Positions 11,572-23,558 of a DNA stretch of 64,000 nucleotides are shown here, piece after piece (the stretch's first letter is position 1; every line of letters begins with the position of its first letter). The translations under genes were made by a program, and so were the position numbers. Location of the stretch: the NCBI GenBank assembly GCA_011316305.1, contig SAUG01000056.1, positions 372,001 to 436,000 on the forward strand. Direction: 5' to 3'. Source of the DNA: Rusavskia elegans (taxonomy: Eukaryota > Ascomycota > Lecanoromycetes > Teloschistales > Teloschistaceae). The notes beneath the pieces were generated by a model. That model searched no databases. It was not told the origin of the DNA and was given only the letters and a program-made list of their open reading frames with translations.

Positions 11572-13049
11572 ATCAAGAAGGACGTGCTTTGAGGGCTTGG
11601 GGTTTTGTTCTTGCAACAGCGAACATAGCTGACGCACTCTTGTACTTTGCGTACCCAGGCGTTTGGCCTGTGGGAACTGGTGCTGCTGTTCTTTCCAGAT
11701 CCACCCATCGCGTACTGACCATCGATGGCCTCCTTGGTATTATTAGCTACTAGGTAGTGTACTTCACTCTCATGACGTAAAGAACTGTATCTGGCCATTG
11801 GCAACAGTATTATATATTTTACCAGTGTGTTCTCCTCCGCAAGTCAGCGTTCCTGTCGGTATCGACGCATTGTATGTTGTACATCGCCCTTTTCACCGAC
11901 AGACACTTCAGTGCATTCTTCAAGGTCCACTACAGGACCATATCGCTTACCATATATTATTCACCCCGAAGTCAGAGGACCAAACACATCTCCTGTCCAT
12001 CCACCTCACCATCTACCCTATCCCAGCCCTCCCTCCTCTACCCGCTAAACAGTCGACCTTTCAGGACGGGCCCGCTCAGCTTCGAACGCCAACGTCCCTC
12101 TTATACATAGCCAGACTTACTCCAGCACACGACGAGATCTCAATCCTAGGGCCGTTGCAGCGTACCAAGAAGTACTCGTCAACTTTACCCTTTAAATATT
12201 AATCTCAGGGCGGGTAATCTATCAGTAAAAGAGGCTTTTCATTACCGACAAACATCGACCCTGAGAAAAGAGTATCGTCGTCTTCTACTAATAAGAGTAT
12301 TAGAGATATAGGATCTATCGATCGATCGACTGGGCTGGTTTAGGAGATAGTGGAAGGAAGGTTTAGGTTAAGCTTGGGTAGTCAGTCAGTCACTACGATT
12401 GAAAATCGCCAGAGCAGCCTTTACCTGCTATCATCCGGGCCTTTAGAGAAAGGATTGCCGAGTAGTGACGTTTACTAGAGTTATATATCGAGGTTATAAT
12501 AGCCGAGTAAATATTTTTACCAATCAAGCTCCGAGAAAAGCTCGATGATCTTAGGATTTTAGAGTTTAGTGCGCCTATATGGTTACTTGTTCAGGTTTAC
12601 TTGGGATATTTATATTAAATGAACAGGCTTCGAATACTTTATTTTCGCTATCGTGACCACTCGTGTAATTTCCAGGTTCGATTGCACGTTCTTTTCAAGT
12701 CTACAGAATAATTCGCATGACTATGCCCTTCGCAAAGGTACTACTCAAGCTCTTTATGTACAGAGATTTTTAGACAGCAAGCCTTTTGACTTACAAGTTA
12801 AGGGGTAGCCAAGTAATCTGTTGCCTGTGCATCCGATACCTCGATTGCTAGTGAAGTCAAATGCGGTGCCATTACATGACATGATGCGCTCCTTGTCGGG
12901 GTATTTCTGCTCACAACTAATTAGAAAGGATTTCTAGTACTAATCGAATGCCTCGCCGATACACACGTACAAGCTTTACATGAGCCTCTAAGCTAGAATT
13001 CTTTCACATTTGCGCCAAACATGGTGACTATCCGACCATCTCGCTTTTC
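11572..13049. other. Intergenic region, no gene seen
   Basis: Open frames at 11798-12202 show only Pro/Ser-rich, low-information translations. 12200-12640 is patchily AT-rich. No promoter or repeat could be assigned. It separates the 3' ends of two convergent genes. Confidence 0.5.
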
Positions 13050-14393
13050 TCAACCCGAGGCTTTACCAGCCTTCCTCCGTGTCCAGGGTAGTAGATATCC
13101 TCCTTCACGTACTCGTTTTTCTTTCTCGAGCGCCGACCACTTCTCCCTTAAATCTGCTCTGCAAGTCTCACACGCCTTCATATCGCACAAACGGCACCGC
13201 GTGAGCGACTCCAGCCATCTGTCGCATCCTTCGCAGTGAGCATTCTTGCCGCAGCGTCGGTAGGGTTTGAAGCGATTGTGCCGGCAATCATACTCCTCGT
13301 GTGTTCTCTGCAGCCATTCTTCGTGGTGTTGCTTTCTCTCTTGCTGGATCTGCTTAGCATTTTCCTTTCGCTTGGTGATGATTGAACAGTATTCGGTCCG
13401 AAGCCAGTTGGTTTCGCGGTTGTTGGTGTGTGTTTCGCCGCGAAGGAGTGCTCGATAGTAACCTATTGTATTGGCGAGGTTCTTACTGGGCGGGTGTGGA
13501 GAACAAAAGACAATGTCGGCTTTGTCAACTCGCTTTCGTAATTCCAGTGGCTGCAATAAGAAGGCAATCCGGTCATCGACGTGCTTTGTGGATGCGTTTT
13601 CTTCATCTTGTTCCCAGTAACGGAACTTTTCGATGCCGAAAGCTTCTGCGAAGCCGTTTCTCCCGGTGCTTTTCCAAGACGGACATCCACAACTGAGGAC
13701 TCGTCCGTGGGAGTCTTCCGCCCAGATCTCGACAGAAAGGCTCTGGATGGATTTGGTAGGAACGAATAGTAGACCACATACGTACACCATATGATGGAAC
13801 ACGTGATCTGTGTTGCAGTGCACATGGGCATCGATGCGGATGGTGATGTGCTTGGCTCTGTGGAACGGGAACTTCCTCGGCAGCTCAGTATAGCGTGTTC
13901 TCTCTCTTTCAAATACCTCGTGGAATATCCTCACAGATGTGTGTTCCGTCCATAGGCCACAATTGACCTCGACAATGAAGTTGCGACGGTAGAGAACGTC
14001 TGACGCTTCGTTGTATATTTGGCGGTTGATGGATAGAACCGACGGGTCGTAACGACGTTGGGTGCCGCACTGCCAACCTCTTTGACGGGCGAACGGTCGA
14101 GGTGCCGATAACTAGTTGTTGTCAGTTGGACCAAGCATTAGTATTATGCGAAGCAGGCTTACGTTGATTATTCCTCCCGATGGCAGACAGTATTCCCAGA
14201 TTTTAATACGAAGTTCCGGTGGTATACCTAAGAGTGAGCCTTGTTTAGGAGGTCCGGAGGGCAACTTAGGCAGTTTTCCAGGTTGGTGAAGGTGTTTCTT
14301 GTTTCCTTTGGGTCCATTGATTGGCTGTTGATTTCCTTTGGAACCACGAAGGGGTTTATTATTCTTCCCCACTGTGATCCATTCATCCGACAT
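13050..14393 (-). CDS. 2EXR/F-box-like fungal protein with Cys-rich C-terminus
   Basis: ATG at 14393 begins exon 1 (14163-14393). A donor GTAAGC follows codon 77, and the only acceptor restoring the conserved frame is GGCAG at 14070-14074, giving a 93-bp intron and exon 2 at 13050-14069 (about 416 residues). A basic, Lys/Gly/Pro-rich N-terminus (1-50) precedes LLGIPPELRIKIWEYCLP, then SVLSINRQIYNEASDVLYRRNFIVEV. This pairing is the hallmark of the abundant 2EXR/F-box-like family of Pezizomycotina. A charged helical region follows, then a zinc-binding-like tail with CGKNAHCEGCDRW and CRLCDMKACETC. Family function is unknown; F-box members act in ubiquitin ligases, but that is not shown here. 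The nearer acceptor CTAG at 14113 would shift the frame, so the intron end is inferred. The gene appears intact. Confidence 0.7.
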
Positions 14394-14714
14394 GTTGATA
14401 AAAGATGATAGGTGGGATTAGGTCTATAAGATTTGAGAAGATGTTTTGGTAAAGCCGAAGATGCTGGAGCTCCAGAGATGGTTGTTGGACAGTAGGGAAA
14501 GAAAAGAAAGACTGTGGTACATATAGGAGAGTCTTATATAGTATATTTGATGCGCTAGAGTGGTCAATACATTGTTGTGATCAGCATCGTCAGGAATGAC
14601 TCACCTAAACCAGTGATGCCACGAGCATCCGAGTTTCTGATGAACAAATCACATATGGTTAAGCAGATCCCATCTCTCGCATCAGGGTGACGACCCCTCT
14701 AGGGGGCTCCCAAG
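14394..14714. other. Intergenic region with a GC palindrome
   Basis: Upstream region of the 2EXR-like gene and downstream of the weak 14715 frame. A short palindrome, CCCCTCTAGGGGG, lies at 14695-14707 and resembles the one at 4724-4737. No other signal is visible. Confidence 0.4.
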
Positions 14715-15068
14715 CTAAGGAGTCATCACGTAGACTATATACAACAGAGTCTCTAATACAATCAGAGTGATCATATAGAAATCAGGAAAGAAACATGTAG
14801 AACATCGACAGATATACTGAGGTCGTTCGCTTTGATCATGTGCGTCACAAAGCCGTTGATGTTGGGGTTGTCTGAGCAAATTGATCGTGACTGGCGTACC
14901 AACATTGAGAACAAAGAAAGGTTGAAGAACCGTCAGAATATCCACAAACATGAGTACAATAACAGCTCTCGTTACAAGATCTATGTGCCTCGGTGCGTAG
15001 CCGACAAATATGCCAATCTCAGCACTGGTCGAAAAGCCGACTTCGTGAAGGATGCGCACAAGGTTCAT
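14715..15068 (-). CDS. Possible small membrane protein
   Basis: From ATG 15068 the frame gives 117 residues with two hydrophobic stretches, AVIVLMFVDILTVLQPFFVL and YMITLIVLETLLYIVYV near the C-terminus, which could be membrane spans. A Cys-rich patch (CRCSTC) lies between. No family is recognised, no neighbouring gene supports it, and an antisense frame of similar length exists at 14832-15176. It may be a chance frame. Confidence 0.25.
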   Translation of the reverse strand: MNLVRILHEVGFSTSAEIGIFVGYAPRHIDLVTRAVIVLMFVDILTVLQPFFVLNVGTPVTINLLRQPQHQRLCDAHDQSERPQYICRCSTCFFPDFYMITLIVLETLLYIVYVMTP

Positions 15069-15640
15069 CACGCTGATCCACTTGCGGAAGCTTTGCAAGG
15101 GCCTGACCTATGGCAAATACCATGGCAATTCGATGCATTAAAGAGAATGCTAGGCCGTTGGATTGTTGGATGCTGATCGGTTTGATTGGGATTGTTTGTT
15201 TACAGCTTGGTTCCCGCCTGCCTATCTACCTACCTTACCCACCTACCAGTCTGCTGATGAATCACGCGAGTAGCGCAATGAGTACAATATATCTTGCTGG
15301 GTTGAGTTCTTGGAGTAAGGGAGCTATTTCCTTCCTGATACTGGTCAGCTTCTGGAATAGAGTCAATGTGGACGTTGGTGATAGAAAATATTCATTATCA
15401 CTGAATAACGAGGTCAGGTTGTATATAATATAGTATATTGATAAGCCAGGAGGCCTGGGTAAGAAAGGAAAAAGGTCACGGGTAGTGGAAAAGTAGTGCT
15501 CGTAAAGGAGTGGTCGACATTACATGGCAGAAGATCATTGAATGGTCATGCTTGTATAGCATATTGTTACACCTCAACTGTTATGCTATCAGTACGAGCT
15601 TTGATCTAACCCTCGGCCTTGCCCCTCGTCACGCCCATGC
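15069..15640. other. Intergenic region, no gene seen
   Basis: A plus-strand frame at 15110-15433 has a hydrophobic but unrecognisable translation. Nothing else is supported. Confidence 0.4.
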
Positions 15641-16676
15641 TCAGTCCTCATAATCAGGGTCCTGCGCATCATCTTGCTCACTCTCGCTCTCCAAAGCCAA
15701 CAACTCGTCCGCCAAGGAGCCTGATTCTGAACTTGACGGGGTAGAGACATCCTCTTGATCCGGATCAGGGGTGGGATCTCCTTGAGCATTCCGTGCGACC
15801 TCCGCCCTTTTCTCCTCGATTGCGGCCAGAGCGCTGATGCGAAATTGGTAGAGGTATATGGTTATGTCGCTGGCTTTCGTCACCGCATCCAGTTCCCATT
15901 CCTCTGGGCACACTTCTGTTGCGCTGATGGTAAACGACCCTGTGCAGTGTGGGGAGGAGATGTCAACCCGGTCATGTACAGTATCCGAGACGACTCGGAA
16001 GCCGTTGGGATGCTCAGGCCGTGGGCGGGAAACCTTCTTATTCTTGATAACTGACATCAAGATCCGGTAGTCGGCCCCACGCGTGTTTTCTAGCTCAAAG
16101 GCTATCATAACCTTGCACTGGGCCTTGGAGCCCTGTGCCCATCTGTGCAGTTTTATGCTTAAATCTTTATGGCTCTGACTGTCAGCGACCTCTACTACAA
16201 GAAAAGGGTACTCGCGACCTGGTAGCGCAAAGGATTCATCGGGTTCTTGGCTCCAGGTGTTGCGGCGTGTTACCAGGGTTCTTGCTGTTCCATTTGCATC
16301 AGCCGCTCCATCAGTTATGCCTGACAGAAGATCGCTTACTGGCTTCGCCAGTCTTGAAGACGCCAAATGGTTTGCCCTTGTACTGCCAGTTGGCGAGTTT
16401 TATATCCTCTGCTATCAGTGCGCTGGAGGCCTTCACCAGTTCGTGCCCGACACTCGGCATTTTGAGGGCGATACAGGGTACTGGGGAGGCACGGCCTGGG
16501 AGTCTGGCGGCTTTAAGGAATTCGATCGAGACACTTCTTGCGTCGGTACGGTAGATGTACGCGCGTAGGGTACGGTAGTGGGAACGGGTTGCAGGGATCA
16601 AGAAGGAGGATTCGCTGGTTGGATAGACAGGGAATGCCAAAGATCTTTCGAATAGGTCAGTGATCAATCGAGCCAT
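15641..16676 (-). CDS. Conserved fungal protein with PD-(D/E)XK-like core, two exons
   Basis: ATG at 16676 opens exon 1 (16340-16676). A 54-bp intron with GTAAGC donor, TAACTGAT branch-like site and AACAG acceptor (16285-16339) joins it in frame to exon 2 (15641-16284), for 326 residues. The core reads LPGREYPFLVVEVADSQS, then LHRWAQGSKAQCKVMIAFEL. This strand-E-V-x-strand pattern with a following helix is typical of fungal hypothetical proteins with a restriction-endonuclease-like fold, often annotated as PD-(D/E)XK nuclease-like. A full catalytic set cannot be confirmed by eye. The last ~45 residues are acidic and Ser-rich, probably disordered. A further frame at 16657-17040 overlaps the start out of register and could be an upstream exon or a separate short gene. 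The role is unknown; the gene appears intact. Confidence 0.65.
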
Positions 16677-17040
16677 AGGGTCTCTGAGTGTCGAACCTTG
16701 TTTCTGGATCCAATGGGAGCCGCTTGCACACAGCGTACGTGGCGTTAATAATTCGAACTTTCCGTTGTGCTCGCTTCCGTAAAAGGGCCCGTCGAGTCGG
16801 GGTCCAGGTTAGTGATTTCGGCTGCTCGGGCGATGCTACGGAAGGACGGATTGAGGGCGAAAGGTCGGAAGTCGGGTGATTTTCAAGGGATGCTGGAAGT
16901 GACAGCGAGCGAGGGAAGGAGCTTGTTGCAGATAGCAGTGATTGCGGCCGTGATGTAGTCGGAGGTGCTGTCGATGCACGAGTTGTGGAGGATTGCTGGA
17001 AACAAGGTGAAAGATCGTGCCTACTCTTCAAGGCAGCCAT
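16657..17040 (-). CDS. Possible upstream exon or short hypothetical protein
   Basis: ATG at 17040 starts 127 residues, Ser/Thr/Pro-rich at first, then basic (RRALLRKRAQRKVRIINATY). It overlaps the start of the 15641-16676 gene in another frame. It may be 5' coding sequence joined by an unrecognised intron, a leader frame, or chance. Confidence 0.3.
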   Translation of the reverse strand: MAALKSRHDLSPCFQQSSTTRASTAPPTTSRPQSLLSATSSFPRSLSLPASLENHPTSDLSPSIRPSVASPEQPKSLTWTPTRRALLRKRAQRKVRIINATYAVCKRLPLDPETRFDTQRPYGSIDH

Positions 17041-17694
17041 GATTGCTGAGAGAGAGAGCTCATGCCAAATCGATGGAGGGATGCACGAAATGATAACGTG
17101 CTCATGTGATTTTCACTTCACGAGAGCTCGGCGCTTACTAAGCAAGGTAGGGCCATGGCTTGGTTAACCGTTAACCCTGTCGCCATTTACTGGCGAGATC
17201 ACGTCAACGACATGTTGGTTACTCTGAGTTGATTGAGACGACGCTGACATGCGAAGTGTCATAGACAAGTAAGGTGATCCCCGTGAAAGTATCGGATGAG
17301 GTGAATACTGCTGATTGACGGCGCCGAGGTCTATACCGAGTAACACCGAAGATCACGATTAGATAGAGTATCGGAGTATTTAGCCCACAAGTAGAGGGTG
17401 GTAACGCGTAGACTGTAAGTGTGATTCCTTTTACGATAAAGTTGGTGTATGCATCTCCACCCCACCTGGGGTGGAGGGGTGAAGCCCTAACCCTAACTCC
17501 GCGTGCAACTCTGCTATGGAAGCCCCCTATAGCATCGCTGCATGCATGTTCACTTTATTTATCTGCATTCTGATTGGCGCGTTCAAAATCGAACGGATCA
17601 GCTTGCGCGACGTCAGTCGGTGGTAGTACGAGTTCAAGATCCATAGCAGTATTGTGGTAGAGGAATAGGCGTTGGGGATACTGGAGAACGATGT
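17041..17694. other. Flank left of Copia element D, no gene
   Basis: Mixed composition. It contains a GC-rich hairpin at 17455-17476 and two telomere-like CCCTAA units at 17485-17496. No frame with recognisable content. Confidence 0.5.
17455..17484 (+). repeat. GC-rich palindrome, left copy of an inverted pair
   Basis: CTCCACCCCA-CC-TGGGGTGGAG followed by GGGTGAA. A diverged copy lies in opposite orientation at 23421-23448, on the other side of Copia element D. The pair may be the ends of an older element into which D inserted. Confidence 0.5.
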
Positions 17695-17699
17695 TGAAG

Positions 17700-17918
17700 T
17701 GTGAGCATGTAGGCAGCAGCATGTAGGTGGATGATTGTAGCTATAGAGAAGAGTTCTATAGAGAGGATCGGTAAAGGAAAAGTAGAATTCGCTAAAACTA
17801 CGCTAAACCTATTTAGATATAATTAGAAACTTCCTATAATTAGTAATCTAACCCTATTAGTTAATATATATCTAACTAAATTATATCTCTATTATAATAA
17901 CCTCTATATAGGCTTTTA
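17700..17918 (-). repeat. Copia D 3' LTR (219 bp)
   Basis: Left LTR, starting TGTGAGCATG. Its outer ~60 bp escaped RIP while the inner part is saturated with it. Confidence 0.92.
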
Positions 17919-20749
17919 TATTATTTTAGAATTATTATAACGTATATAATAAATTTAATTCTACTAGATAATCTTATATATTATTAGAAACTTTATCTTT
18001 TATATAAATCGAACTAGTATTAATCGAATTATAGGCGCTAGTAGTACTATAGTTATTAGGACTAGAATTATAATTTAACTATTTATTTAGAGGTATATTC
18101 TAAAATTCTAAAAGTTTAATAAATTCTTTATAATATAATATAGATAGGGTTTTTATAAAATTATCTACTAGAATTACTGCGGAGGCTATATATTTAATAC
18201 TAATATTTTTATTCCTAACTTTCTAATAAAGTTAATAGCGGTAAATATCTATATAGCGGAGCTTTAATATAAACAATAAATTAACGCTTTTAAAAATACG
18301 GATTATTTATATATTATCTATCTAGATATATAGTATATATACCGGTTTTAATAAAATCTTTTCGAAAAATCTATTCTACTAGATAAACTCTTTTTCTATT
18401 ATGGATATAGCGAGTAATTCGGCTTTAGTAGAATTTAATATAATTATTTTCTATTTAGAAGCCTTCTAATTAATAAAACCGTCGAATAATTTAAAGTAAT
18501 ATTTCTAAAAGCTATAGCGAGTATCCGGATTATCAATAAATAATATATCTAATAAAGTAATAAAAGTAGTATTCGGATCTATTATTTCCGCGTTATATAT
18601 AATAGAGTAGAACTTTATATATTCTAAATACTATATAGTTCGAATTACTACTATATAATAATATTCCGATAGACTTACTAAAAATTCTAAAAGCTTTAAT
18701 ATAATAAATAAAATATCTGCTCTTATTATAACTACTATAAAGTTAATTAAACTAATAAATTACTAGTAGGCCAGTATTTACTATAATTTTATCTAATCGG
18801 AATTTTTTCTAAAGATTTCCGTATTAACTAGTAGTATTTTAGATATATTATTAGAGAGATCGATATAATATTTTTTTATAATTTTATTAATATACGAATT
18901 TTAGTATATATAGAACCGATAAACTTCTCTATTATATATTATCCTAATATCTAGAAACCAGAATATTTTACTAAAATATTTTATTTTATATCGTTTAAAG
19001 AATTTCGCTTAGAACTCTTTAATATACTTTTTATATCTTACTTTATATATAATAGCGATATTATCTATAAAGAAAAAAAGTAATATATACTAATTAATAA
19101 ATAAGTACTCGGTACCGGAAACAATCTAGAAATCTATTTTAGTAAAGCTTTCCGAAAGATAGCAATACTATAAAGCAGGCGATTATTTAAAGCTATATAA
19201 TACTCGAAATAAATATAGTAAAATTAATTTAGATTCTATCTACCTATAAGGAACTTTAATATATATCGGTTTATTAATCTTGCTATTAATAAAAGCGTTA
19301 ATAGTATTATATTAGTAAATCTCGAAACCGAAGAATATAACTATTACTATTAGCGTTCGGAAAATATATATAGCTAATATTATACTATATATATACGTCG
19401 TAGTATTTTATAAATTATTTCTAGTATAGAAGCGAATTTTAAATTTAAGTAAATAGTTTTAGTTATCGATTTTATATTTAAATACCTATATAGTTAGGAT
19501 CGCCGTTTTATTATTTTTTATTATTTTATCGAAAAGTACTTCCTTTTAGGTTTTCTTTATCTAAAGAGCTTTAATTTCGATAGCGATAGCCTCGAAGAAG
19601 CTTTTTATAAGTAGATATTTTAATCTATTTTACTAGTATTTTAATTCTAATAGGAGTTAATCTCGATAATATTTTATATCTAGTAGAAAAGGTTTAAACT
19701 CCTATAGTACTAATAAATTCTTTTTATAAAATAATCGAGTAGTAATATATATACTAAATACTATATAAAATATCTTTAACCTTTTACTAATTATTTACTA
19801 TAGTATTATTATATACGTTTTATCTTTTCTTTTTTTTTTTTTTTATTATTTTACTTTATTTAGTTATTTTCCGGCGGTATAATAATTTTTTAGAAATAAT
19901 ATTATTTTCTTCTATTTTATAATAAAGTCGAGATTTTTTAGATTTAGATATTATTTACTCGGCGGTATTATAGAAATTATCTTTATTTTCGAAATATATA
20001 TTATTTAAATTATATATATCTCTAGTTACTATTCTATTATCTAAATTTTAAAGAATATTATTATTTTTAATAGTAGGCGAATCGTTATCTCCTATAGTAG
20101 AAGGGTTTAGAGAAGATAGGAAGAAATATTCTTTTTCTTTACTTTTACTATTTAGTTTTTCTATAGGTTACTTTTAATTTCGCTCTGCGGGCTTGCGAAT
20201 AATAACTACTTTATCTTTATTACTATTACTACTACTTAGATTCTCTTTCGGAGGATCTATATACTAAATATCGAGTATATTATAGATAAATAGCTCTCTT
20301 TCTATTTAAACTATATTAATTTTTCTAGAGGAGTAGAACTAGGTTTTATCGAATATAACGTCCCGGGTTATAATTACTTTTCGCTAGCTAGAAACCTAGA
20401 TACTTTAGATATTAGTACTTTTATATTCTACTAGAAAACTAGTATAAATTTTTAGAAAAAGCTTATTTTTATATAGAGAATATTTATTTAATATATAGGT
20501 TAAATAGCTATATATATATAAATAGTCTAGATAAAAATAATTACCTATAATAATTTTATAAGCGATTTTCTATTCGAGTTTCTTTTTAGAAGTATAGTTT
20601 ATTATTACAGCGGTAGTTTTAATAATCTAAAAAAATAGATATTCCGGTAAACTTAAAATAATAGTTAATACCTTTATTTTAATAATAAAGATATAATCTA
20701 GGTATTCCGAATATCTATTCTATTTAAAGGTCGCTATCGCTAAAGCTTC

Positions 20750-20932
20750 CTAAGTAATACCTAGCTCTGTTAGAAGGTCTTTAAATTCTTTATTTAAAAG
20801 TATTCTTTTTCTATCCGATCTAAAAAAAATAACTTTATATTTATAATATATTTCGATAATCTTAATTATCTTTTTAATATAGTAAACCGTTTTATTTTTA
20901 GTATAATATATAAATACTATATAGAAATCCAT
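20750..20932 (-). pseudogene. Copia D integrase fragment
   Basis: The only stop-free stretch of the element's pol: 60 residues resembling the Copia integrase core, with FFRSD in place of the usual LRSDNG and a conserved EFKDLLTELGI helix. It is a remnant inside a dead element, not a gene. Confidence 0.8.
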
Positions 20933-23085
20933 TTTAGTATAGACGATATATATAATCTATTCGTATTTATTAAAACTAACTAATAAAAAAATAAAGTTAT
21001 AGATAATACGATAGAAAAGCTTATCCGAATTTTCTAACTTATAATATAGATAAGAAATTAATTAATAAGTTTTAGATTTAGTATAGGTTTTATATTTATT
21101 CGTTATAGACGCTTTAATATTATCTATAACTTTTACCTTTTTAGCTATTTATAATAAATACTATATAGCTTTATTAGTAGCGTAAGTAAATAGATAATAC
21201 TATTAATATATTATACCGGATCTAAGTATTAAAATAGTAAATATTACTATTACTATATTTCTATAATTATTTATATTATTTTCGAGTAGATAATAACCTT
21301 TAACTCTCTTATATATAAAGATTATTTAATCTATTTATTATATACGGCGGCTCTTGCTATCGCGGAAAAATTTACTTTTATTTTTAAAATAAGACTCGGA
21401 TACTAAATTTATTATAAATTCTAGAATATAAACGACGTTCGTAATTATAAACTGCTTACTACTTTAAAGGTAATCGATAGTAATAGATATTTAGCTATAG
21501 GCGATAATTATTATAGATCTTTTACCGGAAACTATATATAATCTATCTATATAATTCCTTTCGCGAACGAAATAGTAGGCTATTATATTATTATAGATAT
21601 TAATTACTAAATCGCTTTCGAATATCTAGAAAGATTAAAAGTAGAAATCGATAGCGAAGTTTCTAGGGAATATAATAAACGTACTATCTTCTACTATTAT
21701 TAATCGAGGAGGTTTATCTTTATTTTCTTCTTTTTATTTAGCGAATTTAATTAATCTGTTAATTTTTATTTTAATTTTATTCTTTTTTTCTATATTATTA
21801 TTAAATTTATCGCGAAATTCCTTTATAGTTTCCTTTTTAGGTTTCTAATTTAATAGTTATATAGAATATTTAAAGCCGAAATAATTATATAGGATCTAGT
21901 AATCGCTAAACTAATATTTAAAGCTATAGATATATAGTAGTAGTATAAAACTTTAATTTCGAAAGGAAAGATTTTCTTTTTTTTTATTTTTATTTTTATT
22001 TTTATTATTTTCGTTACTAGAAGAATTTTCTTCGGCAGCGAAGGCGTAGTAGTATACTGCTATATATTTAATATTATATAATTTAATATAGTTATAAAAC
22101 TTTTCGATAAGTTTAAAGTATTAGACTTTATAATCGATAATTTTATCGAGTAGAATTTTATATATTTAGGCGAGGATTAGTATAGGGCCCGAAATAACGA
22201 GGAAGAAATCTCGGTATATTCGCTAAAAATCTTTAATTTCTACTACTTTAATATATTTAGCTTTTTTATATATCTAAACGTAGTTATCGAGCTATACTTT
22301 ATAGTTTTATTTAGTAGTAGGGCCTATTAAAACTTTTTTATAGAAGCGTTTAACCTCTAATATTTATACCGAGTTCGTTAATACTAATCTAGCTTTAAAT
22401 ATTTAAAGAAAATTCTAGGGATAAACTTCGACGTTTTAAATAAAGATAATATTACTAGCGGATACTATATTATAGATATATTCGACTATTTTAATAAAAG
22501 CTTCGATCTAGTATTTCTAGCGTAAATATTCTTTTTTATAATTCTTTTTTATATTTTTATAATCTTCTCTCGCTTCTATTTTAGCTTCGGTAGAAGTATT
22601 AGCCGGAAGTATAACTAGTTTAGATTTTATAGATTTCGTATAATATAGAAGCTTTTTATCTTTTAATAGATTAATTAAATTCTAGACGAATAGGCTCGTT
22701 ATTTTAGCTTTAACGATAGCGAGCTATTAGTTCTAATCTTTAGATAGAACTAGTTTAACTTCGCGTTTACTTATAATAATAATACGTTAATAAATTAATA
22801 AATTAAAAAAAAGATTATTTAAATAAAAAGGTTTTTCTTTAAACTATTTTTTATATAGAACTTCCGATAGTTCTTTACTAATTATTAGAAATAATAGTCG
22901 AAAACTTTAGCTTTTTAATTACTTGCGTAGATAAACTTTTAAATTAAAGTAAATTCTTATTAGTAGAATCCGCCTAGATAAATTACGATAAATCGATTTT
23001 TAAAAGCGACTATTTTTTAGATAAAAGATTATTTAAAAAACGATAATAATAGTTATATAGTAGTATACGATACCGGGCTTATAAC

Positions 23086-23304
23086 TATAAATATATAGGT
23101 AATAGTATATAGATAGATAATTATAGCTATAGAGAAAAGTTTTATAGAAAAGATCGGTAAAAAAAAAGTAGGATTCGCTAAAACCACGCTAAACCTATTT
23201 AGATAGAATTAGAAACTTCTCGTAATTAGTAATCCAATCCTATTGGTCAATATATATCTGACCAAATTGCATCTCTATTATAATAACCCCTATGCAGGCT
23301 TTCA
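23086..23304 (-). repeat. Copia D 5' LTR (219 bp)
   Basis: Right LTR, same length as 17700-17918. Its last ~70 bp (from about 23235) retain normal TG and CA dinucleotides. Confidence 0.92.
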
Positions 23305-23376
23305 TAAAGGAAAGGGAGGGGGTCGGGAATTGTGGCGAGATATCTCGAAGAGGTGTGGATACTAAAAGTCCAGTGA

Positions 23377-23410
23377 GCGCGTCGCGGGGCAGAGATATCT
23401 CGCGACGCGC
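23377..23410. repeat. Perfect 10-bp GC hairpin
   Basis: GCGCGTCGCG (23377-23386) and its exact reverse complement CGCGACGCGC (23401-23410) flank a 14-nt loop with a GAGATATCT motif. A second GAGATATCTC palindrome lies near 23336. Function unknown. Confidence 0.8.
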
Positions 23411-23420
23411 ACGTGTGAGG

Positions 23421-23448
23421 TTCATCCCTCCACACGGGTGGGGTGGAG
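23421..23448 (-). repeat. GC-rich palindrome, right copy of an inverted pair
   Basis: Its reverse complement, CTCCACCCCACCCGTGTGGA, then GGGATGAA, aligns with 17455-17484 across Copia element D. Confidence 0.5.
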
Positions 23449-23558
23449 CACCCTTGTTTTGACCGGTGCGGGGAGGATGGGCGGGAAGGGCTCGGGACCG
23501 AGTGCAGCGGTTGCGGCACTGAGCTTAGCGCGCCTTGGCAGGATTCAAACCTCCAAAC

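Larger units (their letters stand above)
17695..23309 (-). mobile_element. Complete Copia LTR retrotransposon D with target duplication, RIP-degraded
   Basis: Two 219-bp LTRs (17700-17918 and 23086-23304) both fit TG...CA ends, and the flanks TGAAG (17695-17699) and TAAAG (23305-23309) are a 5-bp target duplication with one transition. Coding sense is minus: at 20750-20932 a stop-free 60-residue frame reads as Copia integrase (KVIFFRSDRKRILLNKEFKDLL), near 19040-19090 the translation gives FFFIDNIAIIYK in place of a reverse transcriptase YVDD box, and near 18100-18190 an RNase H C-terminal pattern (SAVILVDNFIK) appears. This is pol in the Copia order. Next to the right LTR, the minus strand starts GTTATAAGCCCGG, matching a half-tRNA initiator-Met primer site. 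Stops throughout show that it is inactive. Confidence 0.92.

Noticed and set aside
14113..14116. CTAG as acceptor for the intron of the 13050-14393 gene
   Set aside because: It would shift the frame before the conserved SVLSINRQIYNEA segment; the acceptor at 14070-14071 keeps it.
17485..17496. CCCTAACCCTAA, a fungal telomere-like repeat
   Set aside because: Only two units, interior to ordinary sequence; a telomere or interstitial telomeric array would need many more.
23523..23555. tRNA gene on the minus strand
   Set aside because: Only a B-box-like GGTTTGAATCC is present; no A-box, T-stem pairing or cloverleaf could be drawn.
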